From NCBI RefSeq assembly GCF_002289565.1, contig NZ_NTFY01000024.1, forward strand, positions 1 through 62,642: 62,642 bases of DNA, in the 5' to 3' direction. A program made the position numbers and the translations under genes. Below the pieces are notes generated by a model. It saw nothing but the letters and a program-made list of their open reading frames with translations. It did not search any database and was not told the origin of the DNA. Position 1 is the stretch's first letter; each line of letters opens with the position of its first letter. Shown here one piece after another: positions 28,917-38,765 of this stretch. Source of the stretch: Rhodopirellula sp. SM50. GTDB lineage: Bacteria; Planctomycetota; Planctomycetia; Pirellulales; Pirellulaceae.

Positions 28917-31574
28917 TTACGCCACGGGTTTGCGACGGCGTGAGTCGATGACCGTCGACTTTTCATCGCGGACTCGTTGTGCAAAGACGAACGCGCCGAG
29001 GGCAAACGCCGGGATCGCGGGCAGGCAAACGGACCAGAATCGGATTTTCGATTCCAGTGATTTGATCTGACGATTGGTGGTGGCGCGAATCTTGCGGATT
29101 TCGTCGTTCTTCTTCTGTTCGATTTGAGCTTCGGTCAGCGACAACCGTTTTTGTTCAGCCTCTTGAGCTTGCTTGAGCATTTGCGCTTTGGCGATCGGGT
29201 CCAGATCACTATTCTGTTGGATTTCCTGGACGCGTTTGCCGAGTTGCTCGCGGCGTTGCTTCAATTCCTCATCGGCCTGCTGATCCGCTTCCCGTTCGGC
29301 TTGGTTTGCCGCTTCAAGGAAGTGGCGTTTCTGTTGCTCGACGCGAACCAGCGTTCGATGGGCGGGGCGTCGGCTGCGGAGTTCGATGAAGGAGTCGTCG
29401 CCGACCAGCGAATCAACGGCGTTGAGCACAAAGGTGACGTTGTCAAAGCTGGTGCTCAGATTTCCAAGGTTGCGCTCCTCGAAAAAGAAATCGGAGATCA
29501 TGTCGACGTCGGCGACAAAGATGGCGTTGACCTTGTGATCGTCTGACTCGCCGGTCACGCGAGCGGCCAGTGTATGGGCGGCACTGTCGATCACGCGGAA
29601 CGGATTACGTCGCGGATTGGCCGTTCCCTGCATCGAAAAGAAGTTGAACCCCCCTTCATCGACAAATTCTTCCCACTCGAGGACACCCGATTGCCGACTG
29701 CTGGTGAGCAGCGGTCGGAAGTCAAACTCACCGCCGCGTTTTTCCACTTCGCCGGGATACAACGCAATCAGTTCTTGCAGCCCCTTGGTGGTCTCATCCT
29801 TCAAATTGAACGACTCGACGTCGTTCCCGCTGTTGGTCACGAAGACGTATTCGGGGGGAAGCATCGCGAACTCGGGGTGCGGATTGTTGAAATCAAACAC
29901 ACAGGCGTCGTACTGCCAATCGATCCCCAAGGCTTGTAGCAATCGCGTTGCCCGGCCGCCATCGGCCTTTTGTTCTGGCGGTGGATTCCCTTGCCCCATG
30001 AATCCCGAATGGCCGGAGCGTTTGGGTTGACGCGGGGCACCGGTCACGCCAAACCCGTTGCTGCCTAAGGACAGCGGGAAGGGATCGTCGAACACCAGCA
30101 GCGGATGACCGGTTTTGGCGTAGGTCACCAGATGATCCATTTCTTCGCCGGTCAGTGATGACGGCATGACGGCCAACAGCACATCGAAGGCTTCGGCATC
30201 AATTTCGGTGGATGGAGACACCGACTGGACGTTGTATTGCTTTTTCAGTTCACGCACGATTTGCCAGTCGCGCGTGCCTTCCATCAGTCTGGCGTCGGTC
30301 CGCAGAACGCCGACGGTGTGGCGGTTCTCGTTGGCGACGGTCTGGATCGATCGAGTCAGCTCGTATTCGATCGGCAGGCCTTTGCCGAAAAACGGCACGA
30401 CGACTTTGTCAAAGCTGCTGATCACGACCGCACCCAGGTACACGTCGGCCTCGCTGCGTCGACCGTCGACTTCGGTCATCACCTGGACCGGCTCGATCCC
30501 AAAATGTTCGGCTTCGTCGGCCTGTTGGCTAAACGGTTGGACATCGACATAGCGGACTTCCAAACTTTTTCCGCCGAGTTCATCGAACTGACGAAGCAAT
30601 CCGATCAATCGTTTTCGCGTTTCGACGTATTCCCGCGGCACGTCAGGGCTAAGGAAGGCTTGGATTTCGATCGGTCGTTCCGAATCGAGTTGGTCGAGGA
30701 GGTCGCGCGTTGCGTCGGAAAGGCTGAAGAGGCGTTCGCCGGTGGCGTCCACACGTAACACGCTGTATCCCGCCCAAGTCGTCACGCAGGACAAAACGAC
30801 GGCGACACTGATCGCCCGCACCGTATATTGAAAACCGATCGCCGGTTCGCGACGTGTCTGCCAGTGACGTCGTGTCATCAGGGTGTGATTCAGGTACAGC
30901 ATCACCACGGTGAAAACGCCAAAGTAGAGTAATGCCGTCAGTGGGATCACACCCATGCCGAAATCGCGGAACTGTTCTTGCAAGCTGAATCGTTCCAGCC
31001 AATCACCCATTCCCAGCATCCCGCCGATCTGTCCGACGAACACCGGGATCGCACAGATGACGATTCCCAACACGAAGGCGACGGTCATGTTCGCCGTCAA
31101 CATCGACGCCAACATGCCCGCACTCAGCATCGCCGCACCGGCCAACCAATAGCCGAAGTAGGTGGTCGCGAGCAGACCCCAGTCGGGATTGCCCAGAAAC
31201 GTCAAAACGAAAACATGCGCCATCGAGAACACGAGTGCGACGCTGTAGACCGCGACGACCGAAAGGTATTTGCCGAGCAGGATTTCGATTTCGGTCGCCG
31301 GCAGCGTGAACAATAGCTCGTCCGTCCCGGATTTGCGTTCATCCGCCCAGACGCTCATCGTGACCGCCGGCACAAAGAACAGCAGCAACAACGGGTACCA
31401 CGCGGTCAGTTGGTCGAGGTTGGGTTCGTTGCCGGTGAAGAACCGCGCGTTGAACGCCAGGGCGCCGCCGAGCACCACAAACACCACGATGAACAGGTAT
31501 CCCAGTACGCCCGAAAAGTAGCTCGCAAAATTGCGTTGAAAGACGGCCCGGATCACTTGTGGACGGATTTGCAT
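28917..31574 (-). CDS. GldF-GldG-type ABC transporter permease/auxiliary fusion
   Basis: An 885-residue protein. The first roughly 270 residues are an ABC-2 permease with about six membrane segments and the conserved cytoplasmic VWADERKSGTDELLFTLPAT. The following region (about 290-720) is the GldG/ABC_transp_aux-type extracytoplasmic domain (VVPFFGKGLPIEYELTRSIQ). A long charged coiled coil (about 775-850) and one final membrane segment (FWSVCLPAIPAFALGAFVFA) end the protein. In Bacteroidetes the two halves are separate GldF and GldG proteins of gliding/type IX secretion. Planctomycete homologues have no proven role. ATG at 31574 (MQIRPQV) is preferred over one 21 nt upstream. Confidence 0.88.
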   Translation of the reverse strand: MQIRPQVIRAVFQRNFASYFSGVLGYLFIVVFVVLGGALAFNARFFTGNEPNLDQLTAWYPLLLLFFVPAVTMSVWADERKSGTDELLFTLPATEIEILLGKYLSVVAVYSVALVFSMAHVFVLTFLGNPDWGLLATTYFGYWLAGAAMLSAGMLASMLTANMTVAFVLGIVICAIPVFVGQIGGMLGMGDWLERFSLQEQFRDFGMGVIPLTALLYFGVFTVVMLYLNHTLMTRRHWQTRREPAIGFQYTVRAISVAVVLSCVTTWAGYSVLRVDATGERLFSLSDATRDLLDQLDSERPIEIQAFLSPDVPREYVETRKRLIGLLRQFDELGGKSLEVRYVDVQPFSQQADEAEHFGIEPVQVMTEVDGRRSEADVYLGAVVISSFDKVVVPFFGKGLPIEYELTRSIQTVANENRHTVGVLRTDARLMEGTRDWQIVRELKKQYNVQSVSPSTEIDAEAFDVLLAVMPSSLTGEEMDHLVTYAKTGHPLLVFDDPFPLSLGSNGFGVTGAPRQPKRSGHSGFMGQGNPPPEQKADGGRATRLLQALGIDWQYDACVFDFNNPHPEFAMLPPEYVFVTNSGNDVESFNLKDETTKGLQELIALYPGEVEKRGGEFDFRPLLTSSRQSGVLEWEEFVDEGGFNFFSMQGTANPRRNPFRVIDSAAHTLAARVTGESDDHKVNAIFVADVDMISDFFFEERNLGNLSTSFDNVTFVLNAVDSLVGDDSFIELRSRRPAHRTLVRVEQQKRHFLEAANQAEREADQQADEELKQRREQLGKRVQEIQQNSDLDPIAKAQMLKQAQEAEQKRLSLTEAQIEQKKNDEIRKIRATTNRQIKSLESKIRFWSVCLPAIPAFALGAFVFAQRVRDEKSTVIDSRRRKPVA

Positions 31575-31639
31575 GGTGGGGTCTCTAAATGTCAAAATTG
31601 GATGGGTGTTGGTTCGTCACTGCTGGAAGCGACGACTTG

Positions 31640-32380
31640 CTACGCGGCGACGGTGAGTTCTCGGAATTTCTGTTCCATCGCATCACTCTGCTGGCCGAGT
31701 TCGTCGGTCGGTCCATCGAACACCAACCGCCCCTCGTTGATCATCACGACGCGACTGCACACCGCGTGGACTTCTTGCAAGATGTGCGTGGACAGCAACA
31801 CGGTTTTGGTTTCACCCAACGTGGTGATCAACTCACGGACGCCATGCACCTGGTTGGGATCCAGTCCGCTGGTCGGTTCATCCAGAATCAGCACGTCGGG
31901 GTCGTGCAGCAATGCTTGAGCCATGCCGACCCGTTGGCGATACCCGCGAGAGAGTTTTCCGATCGCTTTGCCCCAGACATCGCCGAGCGAACATTGCTCG
32001 CGGACCCACTCCAGTCGTGCCTGCAGTCGGTCCCCGGACAGCATGCGGGCTTGGCCGACGTAGTTCAGGAACGCGTGGGGTGTCATTTCGGAATAGAGCG
32101 GGCCATTTTCGGGAAGGTATCCCAGCCGCTGGGCCGCGTTGATCCGATCACGGTGCACATCGTGTCCGGCGATCTTGGCGGTGCCGGCGTTGGGCGACAG
32201 ATAGCCCGTCAGCATTTTCATCGTGGTCGATTTTCCAGCCCCATTGGGTCCCAGAAAGGCACACACTTGTCCGAGCGGTACGTTCAACGAGATCGCTTCG
32301 GCCGCGGCAAAGTCGCCATAGTATTTGCACAAACCGTCGGCTTGGATCATCCACTCGGTGTCAGTCGGGGCTTGGGCCAT
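31640..32380 (-). CDS. ABC transporter ATP-binding protein (GldA-like)
   Basis: A 246-residue ATPase with Walker A GPNGAGKST, signature LSRGYRQRVGMAQALLHDP, Walker B VLILDEPTSGLDP and H-loop STHILQEV. It would power the permease encoded next. The three minus-strand genes (ATPase, GldFG-like, DUF4340-FKBP) have gaps of 65 and 185 bp and form one operon. The start at 32380 (MAQAPTDTEWM) has an AGGAAA ribosome-binding sequence about 7 bases upstream. A longer open frame upstream is not protein-like and overlaps repeats. Confidence 0.93.
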   Translation of the reverse strand: MAQAPTDTEWMIQADGLCKYYGDFAAAEAISLNVPLGQVCAFLGPNGAGKSTTMKMLTGYLSPNAGTAKIAGHDVHRDRINAAQRLGYLPENGPLYSEMTPHAFLNYVGQARMLSGDRLQARLEWVREQCSLGDVWGKAIGKLSRGYRQRVGMAQALLHDPDVLILDEPTSGLDPNQVHGVRELITTLGETKTVLLSTHILQEVHAVCSRVVMINEGRLVFDGPTDELGQQSDAMEQKFRELTVAA

Positions 32381-32741
32381 AAAGTCGTTTCCTTGTTGCG
32401 ATGGTGGCGGTGAGGAGGAGTCATGCGGTGTGGATCGCATGGCAACCCGCGTGCCAATCGTGCAATTCGGACAACGCCCGTGAAATCGACGTTCGACCGC
32501 AGCGGAGCGTCGCGCCGGTGGATGACAAACTGTCGTGGTCCAGGACAACTTGACGTGCCGGTGGAGCCCAATCGAATCCAATCGCCGTCGCGGGACACGC
32601 AAGCGTTTCGTTACTCCCTGACCCCTTCCGTTTTCGAAAGTCACCTTCCCGTGTGCGGGCTGTTGAGTAAATCCGGTCGCACGTGGGATCAGCCGTTTCG
32701 CGCGAGCGTACGGGCCTGTCGCTTGAAGAAAACGCACGAGC

Positions 32742-32860
32742 GCCCGTAGGCTCGCGCCAAACGGCTGATGATCGTTTGACATCAGCCGGTTCGCGCCAGC
32801 GCCCGGGCCTGGCCGCCACGAAACCACAGCGGTGCCCGTAGGCTCGCGCCAAACGGCTGA
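32742..32860. repeat. Dispersed palindromic repeat, copies 2 and 3
   Basis: Copy 2 (32742-32808) matches the repeat at 25-92 almost base for base, with the central GGCTGAT and ATCAGCC arms. Copy 3 (32834-32860) is a left-half fragment. They lie in the 619-bp gap 32381-32999 between divergent genes, which otherwise shows no gene. Confidence 0.8.
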
Positions 32861-32999
32861 TCAAATCGACAGCCCGCTCCCTCCGGTCCGCCAACTGCAT
32901 GTGTCCCGACGTCGATGGCACGCCTATTGCACGTTCGACACCACCGCTGTCATTCGACTCTCACCCATCCGCATTTTGTCAGTTGGAGGAGAATCAATC

Positions 33000-33248
33000 G
33001 TGAATGGTTTGCCTGGAATCTTGGAATTGGTGGGCATCGATCCGTCGCGTTATGACGAATTGGACGTGGCCCGCTGTGTGGCTCAGCTCGGTGGATCCAT
33101 GATCGGACGACAGATTGTGTTTAGCGATACGTCGCGGCGAGACGCGGCGATCGAAGCTTTGTTTCAAAAATTCGGCGCCGATGCGTTTGCCTGGGGTGAC
33201 GCGTTGCGCCGCGAGTCGGAACACCCTATGGAGCTTTCCCATGCCTGA
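33000..33248 (+). CDS. Small hypothetical protein (82 aa)
   Basis: Starts with GTG at 33000, preceded by a good ribosome-binding sequence GGAGGA at about 32985. The product is soluble (MNGLPGILELVGIDPSRYDE onwards) with an alpha/beta-like pattern. No domain recognised. The end overlaps the start of the next small membrane gene by 8 bases, suggesting coupling. Confidence 0.6.
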   Translation: MNGLPGILELVGIDPSRYDELDVARCVAQLGGSMIGRQIVFSDTSRRDAAIEALFQKFGADAFAWGDALRRESEHPMELSHA

Positions 33249-33354
33249 AATGCCTGAGAATCTTCTTTCCTTGGCGCTGCTGTCCGCCGGCGCGTTCGCT
33301 TCGCTTGGTCTGGTCGCTCTGGTGACCTACATGGCGTTCTTTCAGAAGCATTAA
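33241..33354 (+). CDS. 37-residue single-span membrane protein
   Basis: ATG at 33241, overlapping the previous gene. Sequence [20 protein letters not shown] leads through one hydrophobic segment (to about residue 32, [13 protein letters not shown]) to the end QKH. The stop codon overlaps the stop of the convergent NtrC-type gene. Supported by coupling and by a coherent membrane helix. Confidence 0.55.
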   Translation: MPEMPENLLSLALLSAGAFASLGLVALVTYMAFFQKH

Positions 33355-34706
33355 CGCTCCAAGTCGAATTCCTTCAATTTGCGTTGCAGCGTGCGGACGC
33401 TAATGCCCAACAGTTCTGCAGCTCTTGTCCGGTGGCCGCCGGTGTGCTGGAGCGTCCGGCGGATCGCTTCGCGTTCGATCTCGGCGAGCGTCATTCCGGG
33501 TTGGATGATCGCTTGGGCAGATTCGGCGCCGGTGATGTGCGGCGGAAGATGTTGTTCATCGATGATTTCGTCCAGCGTCAACACAATGATGCCTTCGAGT
33601 GTGTTTCTCAGTTCGCGGACATTCCCGGGCCATTTGTAAGCCTTCATCGCCTCCAACGCCGCGCTGGAAATGTCTTTGACCGGTCGCTCGTTCTCGGTGG
33701 AGATTTGGTCGATGAAATGGCGGATCAGCAGCGGGATGTCATCTTTGCGTTCCCGCAGCGGCGGTAGCGCCAGTTCGACGACTTTGAGCCGGAAGTAGAG
33801 GTCCTCGCGGAATTCCTTGTTCTGGACCTGCTGCAGCAATTCGCGATTGGTCGCGGCGACCAGGCGGACATCGACGTCGATCTCTTTGGATCCGCCGATC
33901 GGCATGACCGTCCGGTTCTCCAGCGCCCGCAATAATTTCGCTTGCAGCGACAGGTCGAGTTCACCGATCTCGTCCACGAAAAGCGTCCCGCCGTCGGCCG
34001 TTTCGAACAGGCCCTTGCGATCGGCGGTGGCGCCGGTGAACGCCCCCTTCTTGTGACCGAACAGTTCGCTCTCGACGAGCGATTCGGGGAGCGCGGCACA
34101 GTTGACGGCGATCAGTGGTTTGGCGGCGCGGCGGCTGAGTCGGTGGATCGAGCGGGCGACCAGTTCCTTGCCGGTGCCGCTTTCTCCCGTGATCAACACC
34201 GTGCTTTTGGTGTCCGCGACGAGTCGGATTTTCTCGAACAGGGCGCGGATCGAGGCGCTCGTGCCGATCATGTTGTCCAGGCCACGTTGCCGGGTCAGCT
34301 GGGACTGGAGTTCCGCGATCTGTTCGGCCATCGCGCGGCGCCGCAGCGACGATTCGATCCGCTCGGTCAATTCATTCAGGTTCACGGGTTTGGGCAGGAA
34401 GTCGTCGGCGCCCGCTTTGAGTGCCGCGACGGCCGCGTCGACGCTTTCGACCCGGGAGACGACGATCACAATCGCGTGGGGGGCTTTTTTCTTGGCGACG
34501 TCCAACAGTGCCAGTCCGTCGGTCTTGGGCATTTTCAGATCGGTGACGATCACTGCCACACCCTCTTCGATCATTTCGATCGCCGACTCGCCGTCGGCGA
34601 CCGTCACCGGGTTGTAGCCGCGCCGTTGGAGCCACTGCGCCGTCGACGCGCGGCTGTCCGCGTCGTCATCGACAATCAGGATTTTCCAGGCTGGTTGTTC
34701 GGTCAT
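33351..34706 (-). CDS. NtrC-family sigma-54-dependent response regulator
   Basis: A 451-residue activator. The receiver domain (about 8-120) has Asp56 in VTDLKMP as phospho-acceptor. The AAA+ domain has Walker A GESGTGKE, the sigma-54 contact loop GAFTGA (in [15 protein letters not shown]), [20 protein letters not shown], and R-finger region [10 protein letters not shown] Fis-type helix-turn-helix ([20 protein letters not shown]) ends the protein. It would activate sigma-54 promoters when phosphorylated. No histidine kinase lies beside it. The start is set at 34706 ([15 protein letters not shown]), the beginning of the receiver; the frame is open further upstream. Confidence 0.93.
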   Translation of the reverse strand: MTEQPAWKILIVDDDADSRASTAQWLQRRGYNPVTVADGESAIEMIEEGVAVIVTDLKMPKTDGLALLDVAKKKAPHAIVIVVSRVESVDAAVAALKAGADDFLPKPVNLNELTERIESSLRRRAMAEQIAELQSQLTRQRGLDNMIGTSASIRALFEKIRLVADTKSTVLITGESGTGKELVARSIHRLSRRAAKPLIAVNCAALPESLVESELFGHKKGAFTGATADRKGLFETADGGTLFVDEIGELDLSLQAKLLRALENRTVMPIGGSKEIDVDVRLVAATNRELLQQVQNKEFREDLYFRLKVVELALPPLRERKDDIPLLIRHFIDQISTENERPVKDISSAALEAMKAYKWPGNVRELRNTLEGIIVLTLDEIIDEQHLPPHITGAESAQAIIQPGMTLAEIEREAIRRTLQHTGGHRTRAAELLGISVRTLQRKLKEFDLER

Positions 34707-34979
34707 GTTGGGCTGGGGCTTCGGGTAGGTCACAGACGCTGTCCGGTGAGCCGTAATACGTGGTCGCGCGGTCTCAAGTTCGCCGGACATTTTGTCATGT
34801 CGGCGGTTGCAGATGAAGCCAACTTGGCGTGATTTGCTGGCGTCTGTCGGACAACCTCGGAGCCGGACGCGAATCGGCATTCGGCACAGGAATTGCTCGA
34901 CAAAATCGCCGAAATCAAGTGGACGCTTCGCCCACTTGTCCTGACAGTCACTTCGTCACCCGCCAAACTGAACAGTTCC

Positions 34980-35483
34980 ATGTCCAAGTCAAATGGGACC
35001 CAACGACCGATCCGTCATCGTCTGCCGGAGTTGCAGGAAGCGTCGCTGGAGGAAGGACGCAGCGAACGCGTCCGCATTTTGATGGCCAGCCATCGGGCCG
35101 AGGCGTGTCTGACCGCCCCGGCGCCGGGGCGCGAGCACGTTTGGAAGGACGCGGTTCAACAGGCCCTCAGCTTGTTGCGTGCATCGCTCGGCGAAGCGAG
35201 CCAGCGGGGAGAATCCGCCGGCGGCTTGATCGCGGAACTGAAAACCGCGGGCGGAAAGTACTATCACCGCGTCGACCGACTGCAACAGGAGTTTGACGAA
35301 ATGGTTCGACGATGCGATGCCACGATCGAGCATCTGCGTTCGCAGGGCGAAGGCGAGTCGATCGACTACGCCGACATCCGCCAGCGCGTCACCTGGCTGC
35401 TCACCTCCCTCAAGCACCACCAAGCCAGAGAGGCCGATCTGGTTTACGAGGCCCACGGATTGGACATCGGCATCGGCGACTAG
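34980..35483 (+). CDS. Helical hypothetical protein (167 aa)
   Basis: Mostly helical and charged (LRASLGEASQRGESAGGLIA, DRLQQEFDEMVRRCDATIEH). The end, SLKHHQAREADLVYEAHGLD, recalls the last helix of hemerythrin-like four-helix bundles, but the usual iron-ligand pattern is not evident. No firm function. ATG at 34980 is preferred; an upstream ATG at 34893 is in frame. Confidence 0.55.
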   Translation: MSKSNGTQRPIRHRLPELQEASLEEGRSERVRILMASHRAEACLTAPAPGREHVWKDAVQQALSLLRASLGEASQRGESAGGLIAELKTAGGKYYHRVDRLQQEFDEMVRRCDATIEHLRSQGEGESIDYADIRQRVTWLLTSLKHHQAREADLVYEAHGLDIGIGD

Positions 35484-36398
35484 CACCTCGGGCAATTCGT
35501 CGTGGATCCCTAGGGAACGTTGAATCCATGACTGCAGAATTTGGCAACCCAATCGTTTCTCTCCCTCCGGGAGAGACGGCGTTTGCGCAGCAAGCAAGCG
35601 GCAGAGAGGGCCGGCGTTGCAAAAGTCGTGGCGCGTTCCGCTACGATTAACTCCGTCACTTCTACAACCGAGATCCCGAGGGACCTCAATTGATTTACTG
35701 AGCGTTTGCGTTTCTAGCGAAACGCCACACCGCAGAGCGGTGCCACAACACAGCCCGGGGTCGCGGAGCGCACCCCGGGTTGTGTCGAAATCGAAACTGG
35801 AACCCCAGCGGGGTTCAACAAACGACGCGTTGCGATCCGAGGGGCAAACTGCGCGAACCCGGCAAGACGTATTGTTCAACCCCGCTGGGGTTGGCGGCCG
35901 AATGGAGGCCGGAACTTGGGGTGCGCTATCGCGACCCCAAGCTTTGATGTGGCACGCCGCTGGCGTGAAACCACGGCCGCGGTAGAACGAGAAGTGCGTC
36001 AGAAATACAATCGACGTCACAAGGGATCCCAGCGATTAGCCGGAGGTCAGCGCAGCGTCACCTCCGGGCGACGCCCCAAATCCTCTCCTCGACCCCGGAC
36101 GGGGTCGCAGCGCGTTGCAGCGTCCTCGGCCCAGAGCCATCTCGGTTGGCTTGAACGGAGTAATCGGAGCACTGCGAGCCGTCCGGCGCCCGCTTGTCTC
36201 TCCCGCGCCGATCCTCGAGCGCCAAACGTTCCGCCCATTGACGAGCACATCGACATCGCGTGCGATCGCACGACCGATGGCAGTGTTGGCGCCTAATAAA
36301 CCGAGGGCACGGTAGATCCACGACTGCGCGGCGACCGATTTCAAAAAAAGTGGTGCGCCGTGACCAAACGTGTCACGAAGGTTGTTATTCTTTTCGGG
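35484..36398. other. Gene-poor stretch with palindromic repeats before cas3
   Basis: No convincing gene. Two imperfect palindromes are visible: CACAGCCCGGGGT and ACCCCGGGTTGTG (about 35745-35783), and AACCCCAGCGGGGTTCAAC and GTTCAACCCCGCTGGGGTT (about 35803-35896). Several Arg-rich open frames on the minus strand (36036-36461) look like repeat-derived or decayed sequence. Confidence 0.6.
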
Positions 36399-38717
36399 AT
36401 GACTACGCCGGACCCCGCCGCTGGATCCTCCCCTGATCCGCCAAGAATTTTCTACGCCCACAGCCTCCCGGGCCGCCCACCAGAAGAGTGGGAGACGCTA
36501 GAGCAGCACATGCAGAATGTAGCTATCGGCGATGAGGTCACGCCGGGAGCAGGTGACAACGCGTCTTACTTTTCCGCACGAGAGATGGGCGAAATGGCAG
36601 GTTGGTTGCATGACCTCGGTAAAGCGTCTACTGCTTTTCAGGACCACATCAAACGTACCAAAGCGGAACCCGTCGATAGTGCACTAGCGGAACAGTTTCC
36701 CGATGACAACGCAGGTGGGCAAACTGTCGATCATTCGACGGCAGGAGCCAGGGTTGCGGATTCGATGGGCGGTTTGGGGCGTTTGCTTTCCTACGCGATC
36801 GCGGGGCACCATGCAGGATTACCAGATTGGACGACGAAGGGACGCGGAAATCTTCGGCATCGATTAACAGAAAAATATATCGACCCAACCGATGCAAGAG
36901 TTTTGGCATGCGTCACTCAGTTCGGGCGCCTACGGTCACCGAGAATCAAACCCAGCGACGGGAGTGGAGCCTTTTCGGCATCGATGCTCTCACGAATGGT
37001 TTTTTCCTCCCTAGTGGATGCGGATTATCTGTGGACCGAGCGTTTTTACTCGGATGGGGCTGGTGGTCGCATTTCGAAGCAGTTCGATCCAGCTGCGTTT
37101 ACTGATAAGTTAGACAAGCACTTGCGGCAGTTACGAACAGATGGCGCAGTGAATTCCATTCGCCGAGAAGTGTTGAAGGCCTGCAGAAACGCCGCAGAAG
37201 ACCGAAAAGGATTTTTCAGCCTTCATGTTCCGACTGGTGGTGGAAAGACGTTAGCATCGATGGCGTTTGCTCTTCGTCATGCAGCGGTACATGGCTTACG
37301 TCGCGTTGTCTACGCGATTCCATTGACAACAATCATTGAACAGACATCAAACGAATTTCGGAAGATATTTGGCAATTCAGAAGTTCTGGAACATCACAGT
37401 GCAATTGATCCTGAAGACCAATTGAAATCGACTCCGGCCCAGCGGTTGGCGTCGGAAAATTATTCAGCACCGCTGATTGTGACCACGAACGTTCAATTAC
37501 TCGAATCACTATTCGCTGCGAGGCCATCGCGTTGTCGAAAGCTGCATCACCTTGCCGGGTCGGTGATTGTTTTCGATGAAGTGCAGATGTTGCCGGTGGG
37601 GTTACTTCATCCGACATTAGCCGTATTGACCGAACTGGTTCAAAACTATGGCTGCTCCATCGTCCTGTGTAGTGCGACGCAGCCAGCGATTCAATTCCGT
37701 GAAAGCTTTCCGATCGGACTAAAGGCAGTTCGTCCCATTATCAGTGACCCTGCAACGTTGCATCAGCAACTAAAACGCAATCGTGTGAGGATGGCGGGAC
37801 GCTTGGAAAATGAGGAACTGGTCCAGCGGCTTGCGTCGCATCATCAAGTCTTGTGCATCGTTAACACGCGACGACATGCGGCTGACTTAGCAGCCGATCT
37901 CCCCCAAACGATTCATCTTTCAGCAAATCTCTGCGCTGCCCATCGTGAACAGATCGTGGCCGAGATACGTCGACGCCTGAGTCAGGGAGAACAATGTCGC
38001 GTGGTTAGCACGACGGTGATGGAAGCAGGAGTGGATGTCGACTTTCCCGTGGTGTACCGGGCCGAAGCCGGCCTCGACTCGATCGCCCAGGCAGCTGGCC
38101 GTTGCAATCGAGAGGGGAAGCGTTCCAGCGGTGATGTATGGGTGTTTGAGTACGATCGCAATACTTATCGAGCAATCGACATGGTAAGTGACGGTATCGC
38201 CATGTTTCGTCAAATTGCCGATCGCTATCAGGAGGACTTGCTTTCACCGCAAGCGATCGACCACTACTTTCGCTTGCTGTTCTGGGACCGTGGAGGCGAA
38301 GACGGAAAAGGATGGGACCACGGTCTCGGCGGGATGTCGGTGATGGAATGTTTGGACGGCGATGACCGAAGGCGCCAACTCGCCTTCCAATTTGCTACAG
38401 CGGCACAGCGGTACCGCCTTATTCAATCCACCCAAACGCCAATCGTCGTTCCCTTTGAACGGGGCGAGAAATTAATCAAATCGCTTTTGAGGATGCCGCC
38501 AGAGAAGCTGAGTGCGAGTTGGATCCGCGACTGGGATCGAAAATCGCAACGGTTTAGCGTGGGCATTTACGAATTCGACCATCGCAAACTCCTCGACAAC
38601 ACGACCGTGATGGAATGCCACGGGCGATGGGTGCTTTGTAACCCACGTGCCTACGACCTCACGCTCGGGTTGCGTCGGGATGCAATCGGTATGTCCCCTG
38701 AGTTGTTGATTCCATGA
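36399..38717 (+). CDS. cas3: CRISPR-associated helicase/nuclease Cas3 (type I-C)
   Basis: A 772-residue Cas3. The HD nuclease comes first (YAHSLPG near residue 20, GWLHDLGKASTAFQDH near 68-84, AGHHAGLPD), followed by the superfamily 2 helicase. Walker A is PTGGGKTLASMAFALRHA, motif II VFDEVQ, and C-terminal motifs include STTVMEAGVDVDFPVVYRAE and AAGRCNREGK. It unwinds and degrades target DNA after recruitment by Cascade. A GTG start at 36360 is in frame; ATG at 36399 lies closer to conserved sequence. It is separated from cas5c by 603 bp of regulatory DNA, so it is likely transcribed separately. A sampled 60-nt stretch (37201-37260) is 28/60 G+C, low for this window. Confidence 0.95.
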   Translation: MTTPDPAAGSSPDPPRIFYAHSLPGRPPEEWETLEQHMQNVAIGDEVTPGAGDNASYFSAREMGEMAGWLHDLGKASTAFQDHIKRTKAEPVDSALAEQFPDDNAGGQTVDHSTAGARVADSMGGLGRLLSYAIAGHHAGLPDWTTKGRGNLRHRLTEKYIDPTDARVLACVTQFGRLRSPRIKPSDGSGAFSASMLSRMVFSSLVDADYLWTERFYSDGAGGRISKQFDPAAFTDKLDKHLRQLRTDGAVNSIRREVLKACRNAAEDRKGFFSLHVPTGGGKTLASMAFALRHAAVHGLRRVVYAIPLTTIIEQTSNEFRKIFGNSEVLEHHSAIDPEDQLKSTPAQRLASENYSAPLIVTTNVQLLESLFAARPSRCRKLHHLAGSVIVFDEVQMLPVGLLHPTLAVLTELVQNYGCSIVLCSATQPAIQFRESFPIGLKAVRPIISDPATLHQQLKRNRVRMAGRLENEELVQRLASHHQVLCIVNTRRHAADLAADLPQTIHLSANLCAAHREQIVAEIRRRLSQGEQCRVVSTTVMEAGVDVDFPVVYRAEAGLDSIAQAAGRCNREGKRSSGDVWVFEYDRNTYRAIDMVSDGIAMFRQIADRYQEDLLSPQAIDHYFRLLFWDRGGEDGKGWDHGLGGMSVMECLDGDDRRRQLAFQFATAAQRYRLIQSTQTPIVVPFERGEKLIKSLLRMPPEKLSASWIRDWDRKSQRFSVGIYEFDHRKLLDNTTVMECHGRWVLCNPRAYDLTLGLRRDAIGMSPELLIP

Positions 38718-38731
38718 GTCTTACCGCGATC

Positions 38732-38765
38732 AGAAAAGCTCAGGGCGACGGACAAGCCGCCGCCC
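38732..38765 (-). terminator. Terminator-like hairpin ending the guide RNA
   Basis: On the minus strand a 9-bp stem (GGGCGGCGG, 38765-38757, with CCGTCGCCC, 38751-38743, one G-U pair) and a 5-nt loop are followed by TGAGCTTTTCT, a moderately T-rich tail. It abuts the 35-nt spacer-like segment exactly. Confidence 0.6.

Noticed and set aside
28917-31595. Possible frameshift joining separate gldF and gldG genes
   Set aside because: The frame is continuous with normal composition across the junction, and GldF/GldG fusions are plausible in planctomycetes; treated as a genuine fusion.
36036-36461. Reverse open frames before cas3, including a stretch ALGLLGANTAIGRAIARD that looks somewhat protein-like
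   Set aside because: No recognisable family, overlaps the cas3 start, and other frames are Arg-rich; probably repeat-derived or decayed sequence.
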